This document shows, piece by piece, positions 46,170 to 56,253 of a stretch of DNA of 64,000 nucleotides. This stretch comes from Brevundimonas subvibrioides (GTDB lineage Bacteria; Pseudomonadota; Alphaproteobacteria; Caulobacterales; Caulobacteraceae). Below the pieces are notes generated by a model. It ran no database searches, had not been told where the DNA came from, and saw only the letters and a program-made list of their open reading frames with translations. Position 1 is the stretch's first letter. Every line of letters starts with the position of its first letter. The stretch spans positions 372,001 through 436,000 of the forward strand of contig NZ_NCEQ01000007.1 in assembly GCF_002280785.1 (NCBI RefSeq). Reading direction: 5' to 3'. The position numbers were made by a program, and so were the translations under genes.

Positions 46170-46444
46170 TACGCGTCTCCTCCGGGGGGCGTTCGCGCCG
46201 CCCCCTCGCTGTCAGGCGCGCAAACTAGTTAAGCGACGCCACGATGAAAAGATGCGTTACGCCGCGTGAGGGTTAGCGGGCGCGCCAGGCGTCGGCCTTG
46301 ATGTTTCACGGGCGCCGATCCCACGCTCGGGCCAACCTCCGCTTTCGACCCGGAGCGGACGGCCACGCCGCTTCGACACATTCGGCGCGGCAGTAATAGA
46401 GAACCAATGTAGAGCTTGTCGAACGAGACTCATTTAGAGGCGAC
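46170..46444. other. Divergent intergenic region between acyl ligase and RND pump
   Basis: 275 bases with no gene. It must hold the promoters for both divergent genes. I see no clear repeat or riboswitch. AGAGGCGAC just before ATG 46445 is a plausible ribosome-binding site for the pump. Confidence 0.6.
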
Positions 46445-49400
46445 ATGCTCACCCTCATTGTCCGCTGGTCGCTATCGCGTCCGCGCCTCGTCGCACTTCT
46501 GGCGGGCCTGATTGTTGCCTACGGCCTGGTCACGCTATCGAGAGCCAAGTTCGACGTCTTTCCGGATTTCGTGCCGCCACAGGTCGAGGTCCAGACGGAA
46601 GCGCCTGGTCTGTCTGCCGAACAGGTCGAACAGCTGATCACCCGCCCCATCGAGCAAGCCATCGCGGGCGGCCAGGGGATCGAGGCCGTGCGCTCCGAGT
46701 CGATCCAGGGCATCTCGGTGGTAACGGTCGTATTCGCCGACAAGGTTGATCCCTATCGCGCCCGTCAGACTGTGACGGACAGCCTTGTCGAGGCCGGATC
46801 GGCCCTTCCTGCTATCGCCAAGTCCCCGCAAGTCGCACCTCTGACTTCCTCAACGATGGACCTCTTGAAGATCGGGTTCACGAGCGACGTCCTGTCGCCC
46901 GAACAGCTTCGATCCTTGATCGATACGGTCGTCCGTCCCCGGCTTCTCTCAACGCAGGGCGTCGCGCGGGCAAGCGTCTATGGCGGGGAGGTCAGCCGGA
47001 TCGAGGTGCGGATGCGGCCCGGCGACATGGCACGGTTCAACATCACGCCGTCCGACCTCGCGAGTGCCGTGGCTGCAGCAACAGGCGTTCGGGGAGGCGG
47101 CTTCGTCGACACGCCTGCCCAGCGCATCCTCGTGACGCCGCAGGGTCAGGCCCAGGGTCCCGATGATCTGGCGCGCGGCGTCATCCGATCCGTCGTGGGC
47201 CAGCGCGTTTTGGTCGGAGACGTCGCCGATGTCGTCGAAGCCTTCGAACCCCGTCTTGGTGAAGCGCTGATCATGGGCCGGCCCGGCGTGCTGATCAGCC
47301 TGTCGAGCCAGTATGGGGCCAACACCCTCGACGCGACCCGGGCGGTCGATGCCGCGCTCGCTGAGCTGCAACCGGCGCTGACCGCCCAGAAGGTATGGGT
47401 CAATGCCGACCTCCACCGCCCGGCGAACTTCATCAACACAGCCCTGTCCGGACTCCGCGAGGATCTGGTTATCGGGGCCGTCCTGATCGCGGTCGTCCTG
47501 TTCGCCTTCATGGGCAGCGCCCGTACGGTGATCATCTCGTTCGTCAGCATCCCGATCTCGCTTCTCGCCGCCCTGATCGTCATGGACCTCCTGGGGCACA
47601 CCCTTGACACGATGGTCCTCGGCGGTCTCGCTGTCGCGCTAGGCGTCGTGGTCGATGATGCAGTCATCGATGTCGAGAACATCGTCCGACGCCTGCGAGA
47701 GAAGACGTCTGGATCGCTCGCCGAGGTCATCCAGCATGCATCGGTCGAGGTTCGCGGTCCGGTGGTCTATGCAACCCTGGTCGTCGCACTGACCCTAGCG
47801 CCCGTCCTGCTGCTCGACGGACTTCAGGGCCGGTTCTTCAGCCCTCTGGCGTCCGCCTTCATTCTGGCAACGATGGCCTCGCTTCTGGTCGCGGTCATCG
47901 TGACGCCCGCTCTGGCCCTGCTCACACTCAATGGCTGGACCCCGGTGGCCGAACCGGGCTGGCTCTCCAGACTGAAGACGCGCGCGACGGGAGTGATCGC
48001 CAAGGGCGCAGGCCGAGGCAGCGTTGCGATGGTCGCCACCGCTGCAAGCGCCATCGCCCTGCTGGCTGCCCCTTTTGTGTTTCCATCCGAACTGCTGCCG
48101 ACCTTTCGCGAAGGTCATTTCGTTGTCGGCGTCGCCGCTGCGCCCGGCACCTCGCTGGAGGCCAGCCGCAGCCTGGGCCAGTCCCTGACCACCGAGTTTC
48201 TGGCAATCGAAGGGGTGCAGACGGTCGAGCAACAGATCGGACGCGCGCAAGGCGGGGAGGACACCTGGGGACCGGAGCAGAGCGAGTTCCATATCGAACT
48301 GAAGCCACACCTCAGCGGCGCCGCACAGGACAGGGTAGAGGCCGGATTGCACGCGGCACTGGACAGCCATCCGGGGCTTGAGACCGAAGTGCTGACCTTT
48401 CTGGGCGACCGGATCGGTGAGTCCGTGACCGGCGAAAAGGCCCCGGTCGCCGTCAGTGTCTTCGGCGACGATCTCGGTGATCTCGACTCGGCGAGCCACG
48501 CGGTCGCGCGCGCATTGGAGGCCATACCCGGCACCGGCGACGTGACCCGACAGACCCCGCCGGAAGCACCCGCCGTCCGCATCAGTCCCCGTGTCGATCA
48601 GCTCGGAAACGCAGGACTGACTGTCAATGACATGCTCGATGTGGTGTCGAGTGCTTATCTGGGCACCGTCGCGACGCAGCTCTACCGTCCGGATCGAGCT
48701 ATCGACGTGACGGTCATTCTGCCGCCGGAGCAGCGAGCGGACCCCGCAGCCATTGGGCAGGTCATGTTGCGGGGCGCGGCGGGCGAGGTGCCGCTGTCGA
48801 GCGTCGCCAACGTCGGTATGGGAAGCCAGCGGACTGTTGTCTCGCGTGAAGCAGGGCGTCGGCGCGAAGTCGTAACCGCCGATCCCAGCCCGGCGGATGT
48901 GGCTCGGGTCGCCCGCGAGGCCAAAGCAGCTATCGCGACCTTGCGCCTGCCGCCAGGCATCGTAGCGTCCGTGTCCAGCACGGCCGACGCAACCGCCTCG
49001 GCCCGCAATCAACTCGTGTTCAACTGCGCCATTGCGGCGTTGGCCGCCGTTGTCCTTCTGCTGCTTGCGTTCGGCGACGGACGCTCGGTTGGACTGGTGC
49101 TTTGCAGCGCCCCGGTGGCGCTGCTTGGGGGCATCCTCGCCCTGCCGCTCGCGGGCGGCAGCCTGTCGCTCGGCGCCCTTGTGGGATTCGTCACCCTCTT
49201 CGGGATTTCATCGCGAAACTCGATCCTGCTGGTGGCGCATGTCGACCACGTCGTTCGACACGAAAAACGAGAATGGTCGTTGGAAACCCTCGTCAAGGCG
49301 ACGGAGGAACGGGTCACGCCGATCCTGATGACGGCGCTGGTCACGGGTCTGGGGCTGCTTCCCCTGGCCCTTCAGAACGGTGAAGCCGGGCGCGAAATCC

Positions 49401-49501
49401 AGGGGCCGATGGCGATCGTCATTCTCGGAGGCCTGCTCACCTCAACGGCGGCGACACTGTTCATGCTACCCGCTCTAATCTGGCGTTATCGTCGGGCGTA
49501 G
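46445..49501 (+). CDS. Orphan RND efflux transporter of the HME/CzcA type
   Basis: A 1018-residue inner-membrane RND pump. Seen: one N-terminal helix, DVFPDFVPPQVEVQTEAPGL and VEQLITRPIEQAIAGGQG typical of heavy-metal (CzcA/CusA) RND proteins, then helices with GLAVALGVVVDDAVIDVENI (TM4 proton-relay Asp pair), a second porter domain, and a C-terminal helix bundle with GFVTLFGISSRNSILLVAHV. No membrane-fusion protein or outer-membrane factor is adjacent, so partners must come from elsewhere. Codon use and base composition look less biased than in the flanking genes, hinting at transfer. Substrate unknown. Confidence 0.87.
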   Translation: MLTLIVRWSLSRPRLVALLAGLIVAYGLVTLSRAKFDVFPDFVPPQVEVQTEAPGLSAEQVEQLITRPIEQAIAGGQGIEAVRSESIQGISVVTVVFADKVDPYRARQTVTDSLVEAGSALPAIAKSPQVAPLTSSTMDLLKIGFTSDVLSPEQLRSLIDTVVRPRLLSTQGVARASVYGGEVSRIEVRMRPGDMARFNITPSDLASAVAAATGVRGGGFVDTPAQRILVTPQGQAQGPDDLARGVIRSVVGQRVLVGDVADVVEAFEPRLGEALIMGRPGVLISLSSQYGANTLDATRAVDAALAELQPALTAQKVWVNADLHRPANFINTALSGLREDLVIGAVLIAVVLFAFMGSARTVIISFVSIPISLLAALIVMDLLGHTLDTMVLGGLAVALGVVVDDAVIDVENIVRRLREKTSGSLAEVIQHASVEVRGPVVYATLVVALTLAPVLLLDGLQGRFFSPLASAFILATMASLLVAVIVTPALALLTLNGWTPVAEPGWLSRLKTRATGVIAKGAGRGSVAMVATAASAIALLAAPFVFPSELLPTFREGHFVVGVAAAPGTSLEASRSLGQSLTTEFLAIEGVQTVEQQIGRAQGGEDTWGPEQSEFHIELKPHLSGAAQDRVEAGLHAALDSHPGLETEVLTFLGDRIGESVTGEKAPVAVSVFGDDLGDLDSASHAVARALEAIPGTGDVTRQTPPEAPAVRISPRVDQLGNAGLTVNDMLDVVSSAYLGTVATQLYRPDRAIDVTVILPPEQRADPAAIGQVMLRGAAGEVPLSSVANVGMGSQRTVVSREAGRRREVVTADPSPADVARVAREAKAAIATLRLPPGIVASVSSTADATASARNQLVFNCAIAALAAVVLLLLAFGDGRSVGLVLCSAPVALLGGILALPLAGGSLSLGALVGFVTLFGISSRNSILLVAHVDHVVRHEKREWSLETLVKATEERVTPILMTALVTGLGLLPLALQNGEAGREIQGPMAIVILGGLLTSTAATLFMLPALIWRYRRA

Positions 49502-49711
49502 GCGAGAGCGGGCAGGATTGATCGTCGGTATCCTGAGCGACGGACGAAATGTCTGAAAACCACCCTTGGCGGCCGTTGAGCGAGTCTGTTCAAGGGCGGG
49601 TCCATCTTGGTCAGTCGGGCGCCCTCGCACACCGATACAGGCCGTGACTTGCCTTCCGGGGTCGGAACGACGACATACCGTGTTCAAGTTCCTGGAGCCC
49701 CGTCCGCCTCG

Positions 49712-50674
49712 ATGGTCACCCTCATCGACACCCTGACGCGTAAACCGTCAGACCTGCGTCACCCGGAAAAGCAGAACCGGCCCGAGACGGCCGTGCTGCG
49801 CAAGCCCGACTGGCTCAGGGTCAAGGCGCCGGGATCGGGCCAGTACAACGCCACGAAGGAGATCGTCCGCTCCAAGGGACTGGTCACCGTGTGCGAAGAG
49901 GCCGCCTGCCCGAACATCGGCGAGTGCTGGAGCCAGAAGCACGCGACCCTGATGATCATGGGCGACACCTGCACGCGGGCCTGCGCCTTCTGCAACGTCA
50001 AGACGGGCCTGCCCCAGCCGCTGGACCCCGAAGAGCCGGGCAAGGTCGGGTTGGCCGTGTCGCAGCTGGGCCTGAACCATGTGGTGATCACCTCGGTGGA
50101 CCGGGACGATGTCTCTGACGGCGGCGCGGCCCATTTCGCCGAGGTGGTGCGTCAGATCCGCCTGCAGGCGCCCAACACCACGATCGAGATCCTGACGCCC
50201 GACTTCCTGCGCAAGGACGGGGCGGCCGAGGTGGTGATCGATTCGACGCCCGACGTGTTCAACCACAACCTGGAAACCGTGCCGCGGCTGTATCTGAAGA
50301 TCCGGCCCGGGGCGCGCTACTTCCACTCCCTGCGCCTGCTGCAGATGGTCAAGGAGCGCGACCCCAACCAGTTCACCAAGTCCGGCATCATGGTCGGCCT
50401 GGGCGAGACCAAGGAAGAGGTCATGCAGGTCATGGACGACATGCGCTCCGCCGGCGTCGACTTCATCACCATCGGCCAGTACCTGCAGCCGACGCGCAAA
50501 CACGCCGCCATCGACCGGTTCGTGACGCCGGAAGAGTTCAAGGCCTATGAGGCGATCGCCCGGGCCAAGGGCTTCCTGATGGTGTCGTCGTCGCCGCTGA
50601 CGCGTTCGTCGCACCACGCCGGGGACGACTTCGCCCGGCTGAAGGCGGCGCGTCTGGCGCAAACGGGACGCTGA
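49712..50674 (+). CDS. lipA: Lipoyl synthase
   Basis: A 320-residue radical-SAM enzyme inserting two sulfurs into octanoyl groups to make lipoyl cofactors, needed by the PDH subunits encoded later in this window. Auxiliary cluster: [12 protein letters not shown]. Radical-SAM cluster: [10 protein letters not shown] (CxxxCxxC). Also [34 protein letters not shown] and [18 protein letters not shown] 49712 ([12 protein letters not shown]) fits family length; the open frame upstream to 49607 is not family-like. The next gene follows after seven bases. Confidence 0.96.
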   Translation: MVTLIDTLTRKPSDLRHPEKQNRPETAVLRKPDWLRVKAPGSGQYNATKEIVRSKGLVTVCEEAACPNIGECWSQKHATLMIMGDTCTRACAFCNVKTGLPQPLDPEEPGKVGLAVSQLGLNHVVITSVDRDDVSDGGAAHFAEVVRQIRLQAPNTTIEILTPDFLRKDGAAEVVIDSTPDVFNHNLETVPRLYLKIRPGARYFHSLRLLQMVKERDPNQFTKSGIMVGLGETKEEVMQVMDDMRSAGVDFITIGQYLQPTRKHAAIDRFVTPEEFKAYEAIARAKGFLMVSSSPLTRSSHHAGDDFARLKAARLAQTGR

Positions 50675-50681
50675 CGACCTT

Positions 50682-51137
50682 TTGGCCGTCCACCGCGTTA
50701 CCCGCATCCTGCCCTATACGCCCGCCCAGCTCGCCGATCTGGTGGCGGACGTGGAGGCCTATCCGCGCTTCGTGAAATGGGTCACCGCCATGCGGGTGTG
50801 GAACCGGCGCGAGGAAAGCCCCGGCGTGTCCCTGCTGGACGCCGAGGCGGCCGTCGGGTTCTCGTTCCTGAAGGAGCGGTTTTCCACCTGGGTGCGGCAT
50901 GACCGAAACGCACCGTCGGTGGAAGTCGGCCTGTTGCGCGGCCCGTTCCGGCACCTGAAGAACCTCTGGATTTTCCATGCCATTCCAGAGGGTACGCGGC
51001 TGGAGTTCACGATCGACTTCGCCTTCAGGTCGCCCTTTCTCAACGCCGCGCTCCAGGCCAATTTCGACCGGGCGGTCTCGTCGCTGATCGGCAGTTTCGA
51101 GCACGAGGCGGCGCGGCGCTACGGAAAGCCCGAATGA
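50682..51137 (+). CDS. RatA/Coq10-like START-domain protein (ubiquinone-binding)
   Basis: A 151-residue polyketide cyclase/START-fold protein. Seen: RVTRILPYTPAQLADLVADV, YPRFVKWVTAMRVWNR, FHAIPEGTRLEFTIDFAF and SPFLNAALQANFDRAVSSLI. It is annotated either as ubiquinone-binding Coq10 or as the RatA toxin family; in alphaproteobacteria a Coq10-type role is the more likely. The TTG start at 50682 is close behind lipA. Its stop overlaps the next gene (ATGA), giving a lipA-coq10-oxidase run. Confidence 0.87.
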   Translation: MAVHRVTRILPYTPAQLADLVADVEAYPRFVKWVTAMRVWNRREESPGVSLLDAEAAVGFSFLKERFSTWVRHDRNAPSVEVGLLRGPFRHLKNLWIFHAIPEGTRLEFTIDFAFRSPFLNAALQANFDRAVSSLIGSFEHEAARRYGKPE

Positions 51138-52249
51138 CGGATTTCGACTTCGACGCGGTCGTGGCGGGGGCAGGGGCCGTGGGCCTGGCCTGCGGGCGGG
51201 CGCTGTCGAAGCGGGGGTTGAGCGTGCTCGTGCTCGAGAAGGAGCCGCACATCGGCCAGGGCGTGTCCTCGCGGAACTCCGAGGTCATCCACGGCGGGCT
51301 CTACTATCCGACCGGATCGCTGAAGGCGAAGTTCTGCGTCGAGGGTCGGCGCGCGCTCTACGCCTATCTGGAGACGCACAAGATCGACTACCGCAAATGC
51401 GGCAAGCTGGTTGTGGCGACTCAGGGAGACGAGGTCGGGCTGATCGAGACGATCTTCGTCCAGGCGACAACCAACAGCGTCGAGGGGCTGGAGCATCTGT
51501 CGGGTGAACAGGCGCGGGCGATGGAGCCCGAGCTGAACGCCCACGCCGCCATCCTGTCGCCCGAGAGCGGCGTGTTCGCCAGCCACGACTATATGCTGGC
51601 CCTGGAGGGCGAGATCCAGGACGGCGGCGGGTCGGTCGTGGCCTCAACGCCGTTCGAGCGGGCCGAGCCCCTGCCGGGCGGCGGGTTCACGATCACGGCC
51701 GGAGGAGAGGGCGGGGCGACCCTGACCTGTCGCCTGCTGGTGACCGCACCGGGGCTGTCTTCGCAGGAGGTCGCGGGGCGGATCGAAGGCTTCCCGGCCG
51801 ATCACATCCCCAGGGGACATTTCGGCAAGGGGGTCTATTTCCGGCTGACGGGCAGGGCGCCGTTCGAACGGCTGATCTATCCGCCGCCGATCGCGGGGGC
51901 GCTGGGCACCCACTACCGCAAGGACCTGGGCGGCCAGGCGGTGTTCGGGCCGGACCTCGAATACGTTGAGACCGAGGACTATTCCGTCGACCCGACCAGG
52001 GCCGAGGGGTTCGCCACCTATATCCGCCGCTTCTGGCCCGGGCTGCCGGACGGCGCCCTGACGCCCGACTATGCCGGCATCCGCCCGAAGCTGCATGGGG
52101 CCGGCGAGCCCCAGCCGGACTTCCAGCTGCGCGGGCGCGACGATCACGGCATCGAGGGGCTGGTCGCCCTGTTCGGCATCGAGAGCCCGGGCCTGACCAG
52201 CTCGCTGGCCATCGGCGAAGCGGTCGCGGATATGTTGAGCCATGACTGA
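51134..52249 (+). CDS. FAD-dependent oxidoreductase, LhgO-like
   Basis: A 371-residue DAO-family flavoprotein. The FAD-binding N-terminus reads DFDAVVAGAGAVGLACGRAL, followed by SSRNSEVIHGGLYYPTGSLK, a form typical of L-2-hydroxyglutarate oxidase/dehydrogenase LhgO. The C-terminal part has YAGIRPKLHGAGEPQPDF and IESPGLTSSLAIGEAVADM. It likely oxidises L-2-hydroxyglutarate or a similar 2-hydroxyacid and passes electrons to quinone, which would fit the Coq10-like neighbour. The 3' end overlaps the GNAT gene by eight bases. Confidence 0.85.
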   Translation: MTDFDFDAVVAGAGAVGLACGRALSKRGLSVLVLEKEPHIGQGVSSRNSEVIHGGLYYPTGSLKAKFCVEGRRALYAYLETHKIDYRKCGKLVVATQGDEVGLIETIFVQATTNSVEGLEHLSGEQARAMEPELNAHAAILSPESGVFASHDYMLALEGEIQDGGGSVVASTPFERAEPLPGGGFTITAGGEGGATLTCRLLVTAPGLSSQEVAGRIEGFPADHIPRGHFGKGVYFRLTGRAPFERLIYPPPIAGALGTHYRKDLGGQAVFGPDLEYVETEDYSVDPTRAEGFATYIRRFWPGLPDGALTPDYAGIRPKLHGAGEPQPDFQLRGRDDHGIEGLVALFGIESPGLTSSLAIGEAVADMLSHD

Positions 52250-52772
52250 ACTCGTGATCCGGGACGCCGATGCGGCCGATATTCCGGCCATTCACCGGCT
52301 GATCGAGAGCGCCTATCGCGGCGAGAGCTCGCGCGCGGGCTGGACCACTGAGGCCGATCTCCTGACCGGACAGCGCACCGATCCGGACGAGCTCGCAGAG
52401 ATTGTCGCCGATCCGGAACAGGCGATGCTGACGGCCTGGGACGGCGAGGATCTGCTGGCCTGCATCCGCATCCAGCGGCAACCGGACGGCGCCGGGTATT
52501 TCGGCATGCTGTCGGTCAGCCCGACGCGGCAGGCTTCGGGTCTGGGCCGGCGGATGGTCGCGGCGGCGGAAGATGCGATGGCGCGGCGATTCGGGGCGCG
52601 GCTGATTCGGATTTCCGTCTTTCCCCAGCGCGACACCCTGATCGCCTGGTACGAGCGGCTGGGCTACGCCGACACCGGCCGAACCCTCGCCTTCGACTAC
52701 GGGAACCTGCGGCTGGGCAAGGCGCTGCGCGACGACCTGTATTTCGTCGTCATGGAGAAGGCGCTGGCCTGA
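52242..52772 (+). CDS. GNAT family N-acetyltransferase
   Basis: A 176-residue acetyltransferase. Seen: LVIRDADAADIPAIHRLIES at the start, GYFGMLSVSPTRQASGLGRR (acetyl-CoA loop Q/RxxGxG/A) and TLIAWYERLGYADTGRTLAF. Acceptor unknown. The start lies within the last codons of the LhgO-like gene. The stop is immediately followed by the stop of a convergent membrane protein gene. Confidence 0.85.
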   Translation: MTELVIRDADAADIPAIHRLIESAYRGESSRAGWTTEADLLTGQRTDPDELAEIVADPEQAMLTAWDGEDLLACIRIQRQPDGAGYFGMLSVSPTRQASGLGRRMVAAAEDAMARRFGARLIRISVFPQRDTLIAWYERLGYADTGRTLAFDYGNLRLGKALRDDLYFVVMEKALA

Positions 52773-53114
52773 TCAGATCGGGTTCGGCTGGCCGAAGCCG
52801 AGGCTGAAGATGATGATCAGGGCGACAACCCAGGCGAACGGCGAGAACAGCAGGATCCACGATAGCCGCTCGTACCTGAGCCAATAGGCGATCCAGCCGA
52901 GGACCGGCCCCAAGATGATGGCCAGCGGGAAGGTCATCATCGTGAAGATGAAGACATAGATCATCGTGTTCACGCCCGCGTCGGTGGCCATCACGGACAT
53001 CATCCCCATCACGCCGGCCGGGATGATCGCGAGCACGGCGGCGATCGATCCGATGATCAGCCACAGCCGCAGGGTCTTGCTGCGGGGCGGGCGAGGGGCG
53101 TTGGGCTCGGTCAT
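52773..53114 (-). CDS. Small membrane protein, three helices, unknown function
   Basis: A 113-residue protein with a short polar, proline-rich N-terminus (MTEPNAPRPPRSK) and three hydrophobic helices: LWLIIGSIAAVLAIIPAGVM, MIYVFIFTMMTFPLAIILGP and WILLFSPFAWVVALIIIFSL. No family recognised. ATG 53114 gives a typical cytoplasmic N-tail. It is convergent with the GNAT gene and divergent from a GNAT remnant. Confidence 0.65.
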   Translation of the reverse strand: MTEPNAPRPPRSKTLRLWLIIGSIAAVLAIIPAGVMGMMSVMATDAGVNTMIYVFIFTMMTFPLAIILGPVLGWIAYWLRYERLSWILLFSPFAWVVALIIIFSLGFGQPNPI

Positions 53115-53159
53115 GGCGGCATTTGACGCGGTCAAGCCCGATACGGCAAGGCTCGCGGC

Positions 53160-53390
53160 ATGGCGATCACCACGTCCCGGCTGAGGCTTCGTCGCGCCCG
53201 CCCGGAGGCTCTGAACGCCATCCACGCCGTCCTGGCGCACCGGGAGGCCATGCGCGGGTGGGCGATCCCGCCGCATGACGACATCGAACAGTCGCGCGCC
53301 TGGCTGGACGGGATGATCGCCAATCCGGCGGCGGGCGCGCTCGACTACGACCTTGAACGGTCTCGCTGGCAGACGCGTCAGGAGGGTTGA
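53160..53390 (+). pseudogene. GNAT acetyltransferase remnant
   Basis: A 76-codon frame whose first about 60 residues (ITTSRLRLRRARPEALNAIH, then EQSRAWLDGMIANPAAGALD) match the N-terminus of RimJ/RimL-type acetyltransferases. The acetyl-CoA-binding half is missing; the frame ends after DLERSRWQTRQEG. It looks truncated or internally deleted and is unlikely to be active. Confidence 0.65.
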
Positions 53391-53427
53391 ACTTCCGTCC
53401 GGCTTGAGGCATAAGCCCGCGCTCGCT

Positions 53428-53463
53428 GGCGGCTCTTTCGAGGGGCCGCCGCTTCTGTTTTTT
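53428..53463 (+). terminator. Rho-independent terminator upstream of rpmF
   Basis: The stem GGCGGC (53428-53433) pairs with GCCGCC (53445-53450) and is followed by a run of six T (53458-53463). It ends transcription from the left before rpmF, whose promoter must then be short and close. Confidence 0.65.
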
Positions 53464-53512
53464 GCGTCAGGCCCCTGCGGGAACCGGCGCCGTATACGAG
53501 ATCGAGACGGAC

Positions 53513-53695
53513 ATGGCCGTTCCTAAGCGCAAAGTATCGCCCTCGCGTCGCAACATGCGCCGCGCTCACGACGCACTGGGTACGAACCCGTACACCGAGG
53601 ACAAGGACACGGGTGAGCTGCGTCGTTCGCACCACATCGATCTGAAGACCGGCACCTATCGCGGCCGCCAGGTCCTGACGCCCAAGGAAGACTAG
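53513..53695 (+). CDS. rpmF: 50S ribosomal protein L32
   Basis: A 60-residue L32 with the standard start [20 protein letters not shown] and end [20 protein letters not shown]. Length is normal for alphaproteobacteria. No zinc-ribbon cysteines are present, as in other Cys-free L32 forms. ATG 53513 is the family start. It is flanked by terminators on both sides, so it is probably transcribed alone. Confidence 0.96.
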   Translation: MAVPKRKVSPSRRNMRRAHDALGTNPYTEDKDTGELRRSHHIDLKTGTYRGRQVLTPKED

Positions 53696-53745
53696 GTTTC
53701 GACGCGAGGCCGGGCTCCGGTCTCATGACGAAACCGTGAGGTTTG

Positions 53746-53774
53746 CGGCGCGCGGTTCACCCGCGCGCCGTTTT
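53746..53774 (+). terminator. Strong rho-independent terminator after rpmF
   Basis: A perfect 10-base stem CGGCGCGCGG/CCGCGCGCCG (53746-53755 and 53761-53770), loop TTCAC, then TTTT at 53771-53774. Confidence 0.88.
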
Positions 53775-53813
53775 CGTGTGTTTATGGCGTCTCATCTGAC
53801 GAGGAGCGCCCCC

Positions 53814-54428
53814 ATGATCCGCACCTGTTCCGCCACCGCCGCCGTCGCCCTGTTGCTCGCCGCCTGCGGCCAGCCGGATGCGATAGAGCCCGCAGCCGCG
53901 CCTGAGACCCCCGCCGCGACCACGCCGGCGGCGCCAGCGCCCAACGCCCTGACGGCGGGCGGCTATGGCCCCCTGCTCATCGGCATGACCCGCGCCGAGG
54001 TCGTCACGGCCCTGGGCGACGACAGCGATCCGAACTCGGCCGGCAGCGCCGAGCCCGAGGCCTGCGACCAGTGGCGTCCGGCCCGCGCGCCCGAGGGCGT
54101 TCTGGTCATGATCCAGGACGGCGTCCTGACCCGAATCTCCGTGGCCTCGCCCTCGACGCTGAAGACGGATCGCGGCTTCGGCGTCGGCGACACGGCCGCC
54201 GCCATCAAGGCCGCCTACGGTCCCCTGGCCGTGGCCCAGCCGCACAAATATGCCGCGCCGCCGGCCGAGGACATTTTCGTCTGGGCCACGGGCGGCCCGG
54301 CGACAGCCGGGGCCTTTGTCGAGGACGCCGCCGCGCAAGGCGTTCGCTACGAGATCAACGGCGAGGGCAGGGTCCAGATCGTCCATGTCGGCGGGCCGGA
54401 CATCCAGCTGGTCGAAGGCTGCTCGTAA
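53814..54428 (+). CDS. Lipoprotein of unknown function
   Basis: A 204-residue predicted lipoprotein. The signal MIRTCSATAAVALLLAAC ends in a lipobox (LAAC), followed by an Ala/Pro-rich tether and a domain with YGPLLIGMTRAEVVTALGDD, VLVMIQDGVLTRISVASPST and FGVGDTAAAIKAAYGPLAVA. This looks like a repeated GMTxxEVxxALG/GDTAAAIKAAYG unit, similar to SmpA/BamE-like or PASTA-less lipoprotein folds, but no family is certain. ATG 53814 has GAGGAG upstream. A hairpin at 54449 separates it from eno. Confidence 0.75.
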   Translation: MIRTCSATAAVALLLAACGQPDAIEPAAAPETPAATTPAAPAPNALTAGGYGPLLIGMTRAEVVTALGDDSDPNSAGSAEPEACDQWRPARAPEGVLVMIQDGVLTRISVASPSTLKTDRGFGVGDTAAAIKAAYGPLAVAQPHKYAAPPAEDIFVWATGGPATAGAFVEDAAAQGVRYEINGEGRVQIVHVGGPDIQLVEGCS

Positions 54429-54448
54429 CCTGACGAGGTTGGCGATTC

Positions 54449-55660
<1,212 letters not shown>

Positions 55661-55799
55661 GCCGCGGGAGGGGCGGGTCGTCGTCGACGTCCGCCCCTTC
55701 GGTCCACGCTACGTAATTCTACGGCAGAGCTAGGATTTGTTAGGCATTTCCGGTCACAATCGCTCAACTGTGTGACCACGCTCAGAAGGAGCGTTCGTA

Positions 55800-56129
55800 T
55801 TGCCCGAACGGATGAAGCCCTACTCGCTGTCTGCCTTCCTGTTTTTGCTCGTCGTGTACCTGGGAGTTCAGGCGCTGACGGGGGAGCGGGGTCTGCTCAG
55901 CGGCGCCGCTCGCGATGCGCGGCTGGACCAGCGCGAGGCGCAACTCACCGCCCTGACCGAGCAGCGCGCCGACCTCGAGATCCGCGTGCGCTATCTGCGT
56001 ACGGGCAGCCTGTCGCGTGATCTGCTCGAGGAGCGGGCCCGTGCCGTGCTCGGTTTCAGCGATCCGCGCGACTATGTCGTCCGCACCGTGGCAGCCTCGG
56101 CGCCCGCCGTGAACGCCGCCGCCTCCTGA
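55800..56129 (+). CDS. ftsB: Septum formation initiator FtsB/DivIC family
   Basis: A 109-residue bitopic division protein: one membrane helix (LSAFLFLLVVYLGVQAL), then a coiled coil (DARLDQREAQLTALTEQRAD) and LEERARAVLGFSDPRDYVV. It joins FtsL and FtsQ in the divisome. The start TTG 55800 has AAGGAG eight bases upstream; ATG 55812 is the alternative. Placement after eno and before pdhA is the order I recall as usual in alphaproteobacteria. Confidence 0.87.
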   Translation: MPERMKPYSLSAFLFLLVVYLGVQALTGERGLLSGAARDARLDQREAQLTALTEQRADLEIRVRYLRTGSLSRDLLEERARAVLGFSDPRDYVVRTVAASAPAVNAAAS

Positions 56130-56253
56130 ACTCTTGTTACAGCCCCGGTAGCGTGCTTTGCGTTTGGGGAAGGAAGGCTGCTACAGCCGCTTTCCGTAAC
56201 GACAAGAGGCCCGAACGGCGCGTTTCGCCATGGGCTCACCCGGGAGATGCCGG

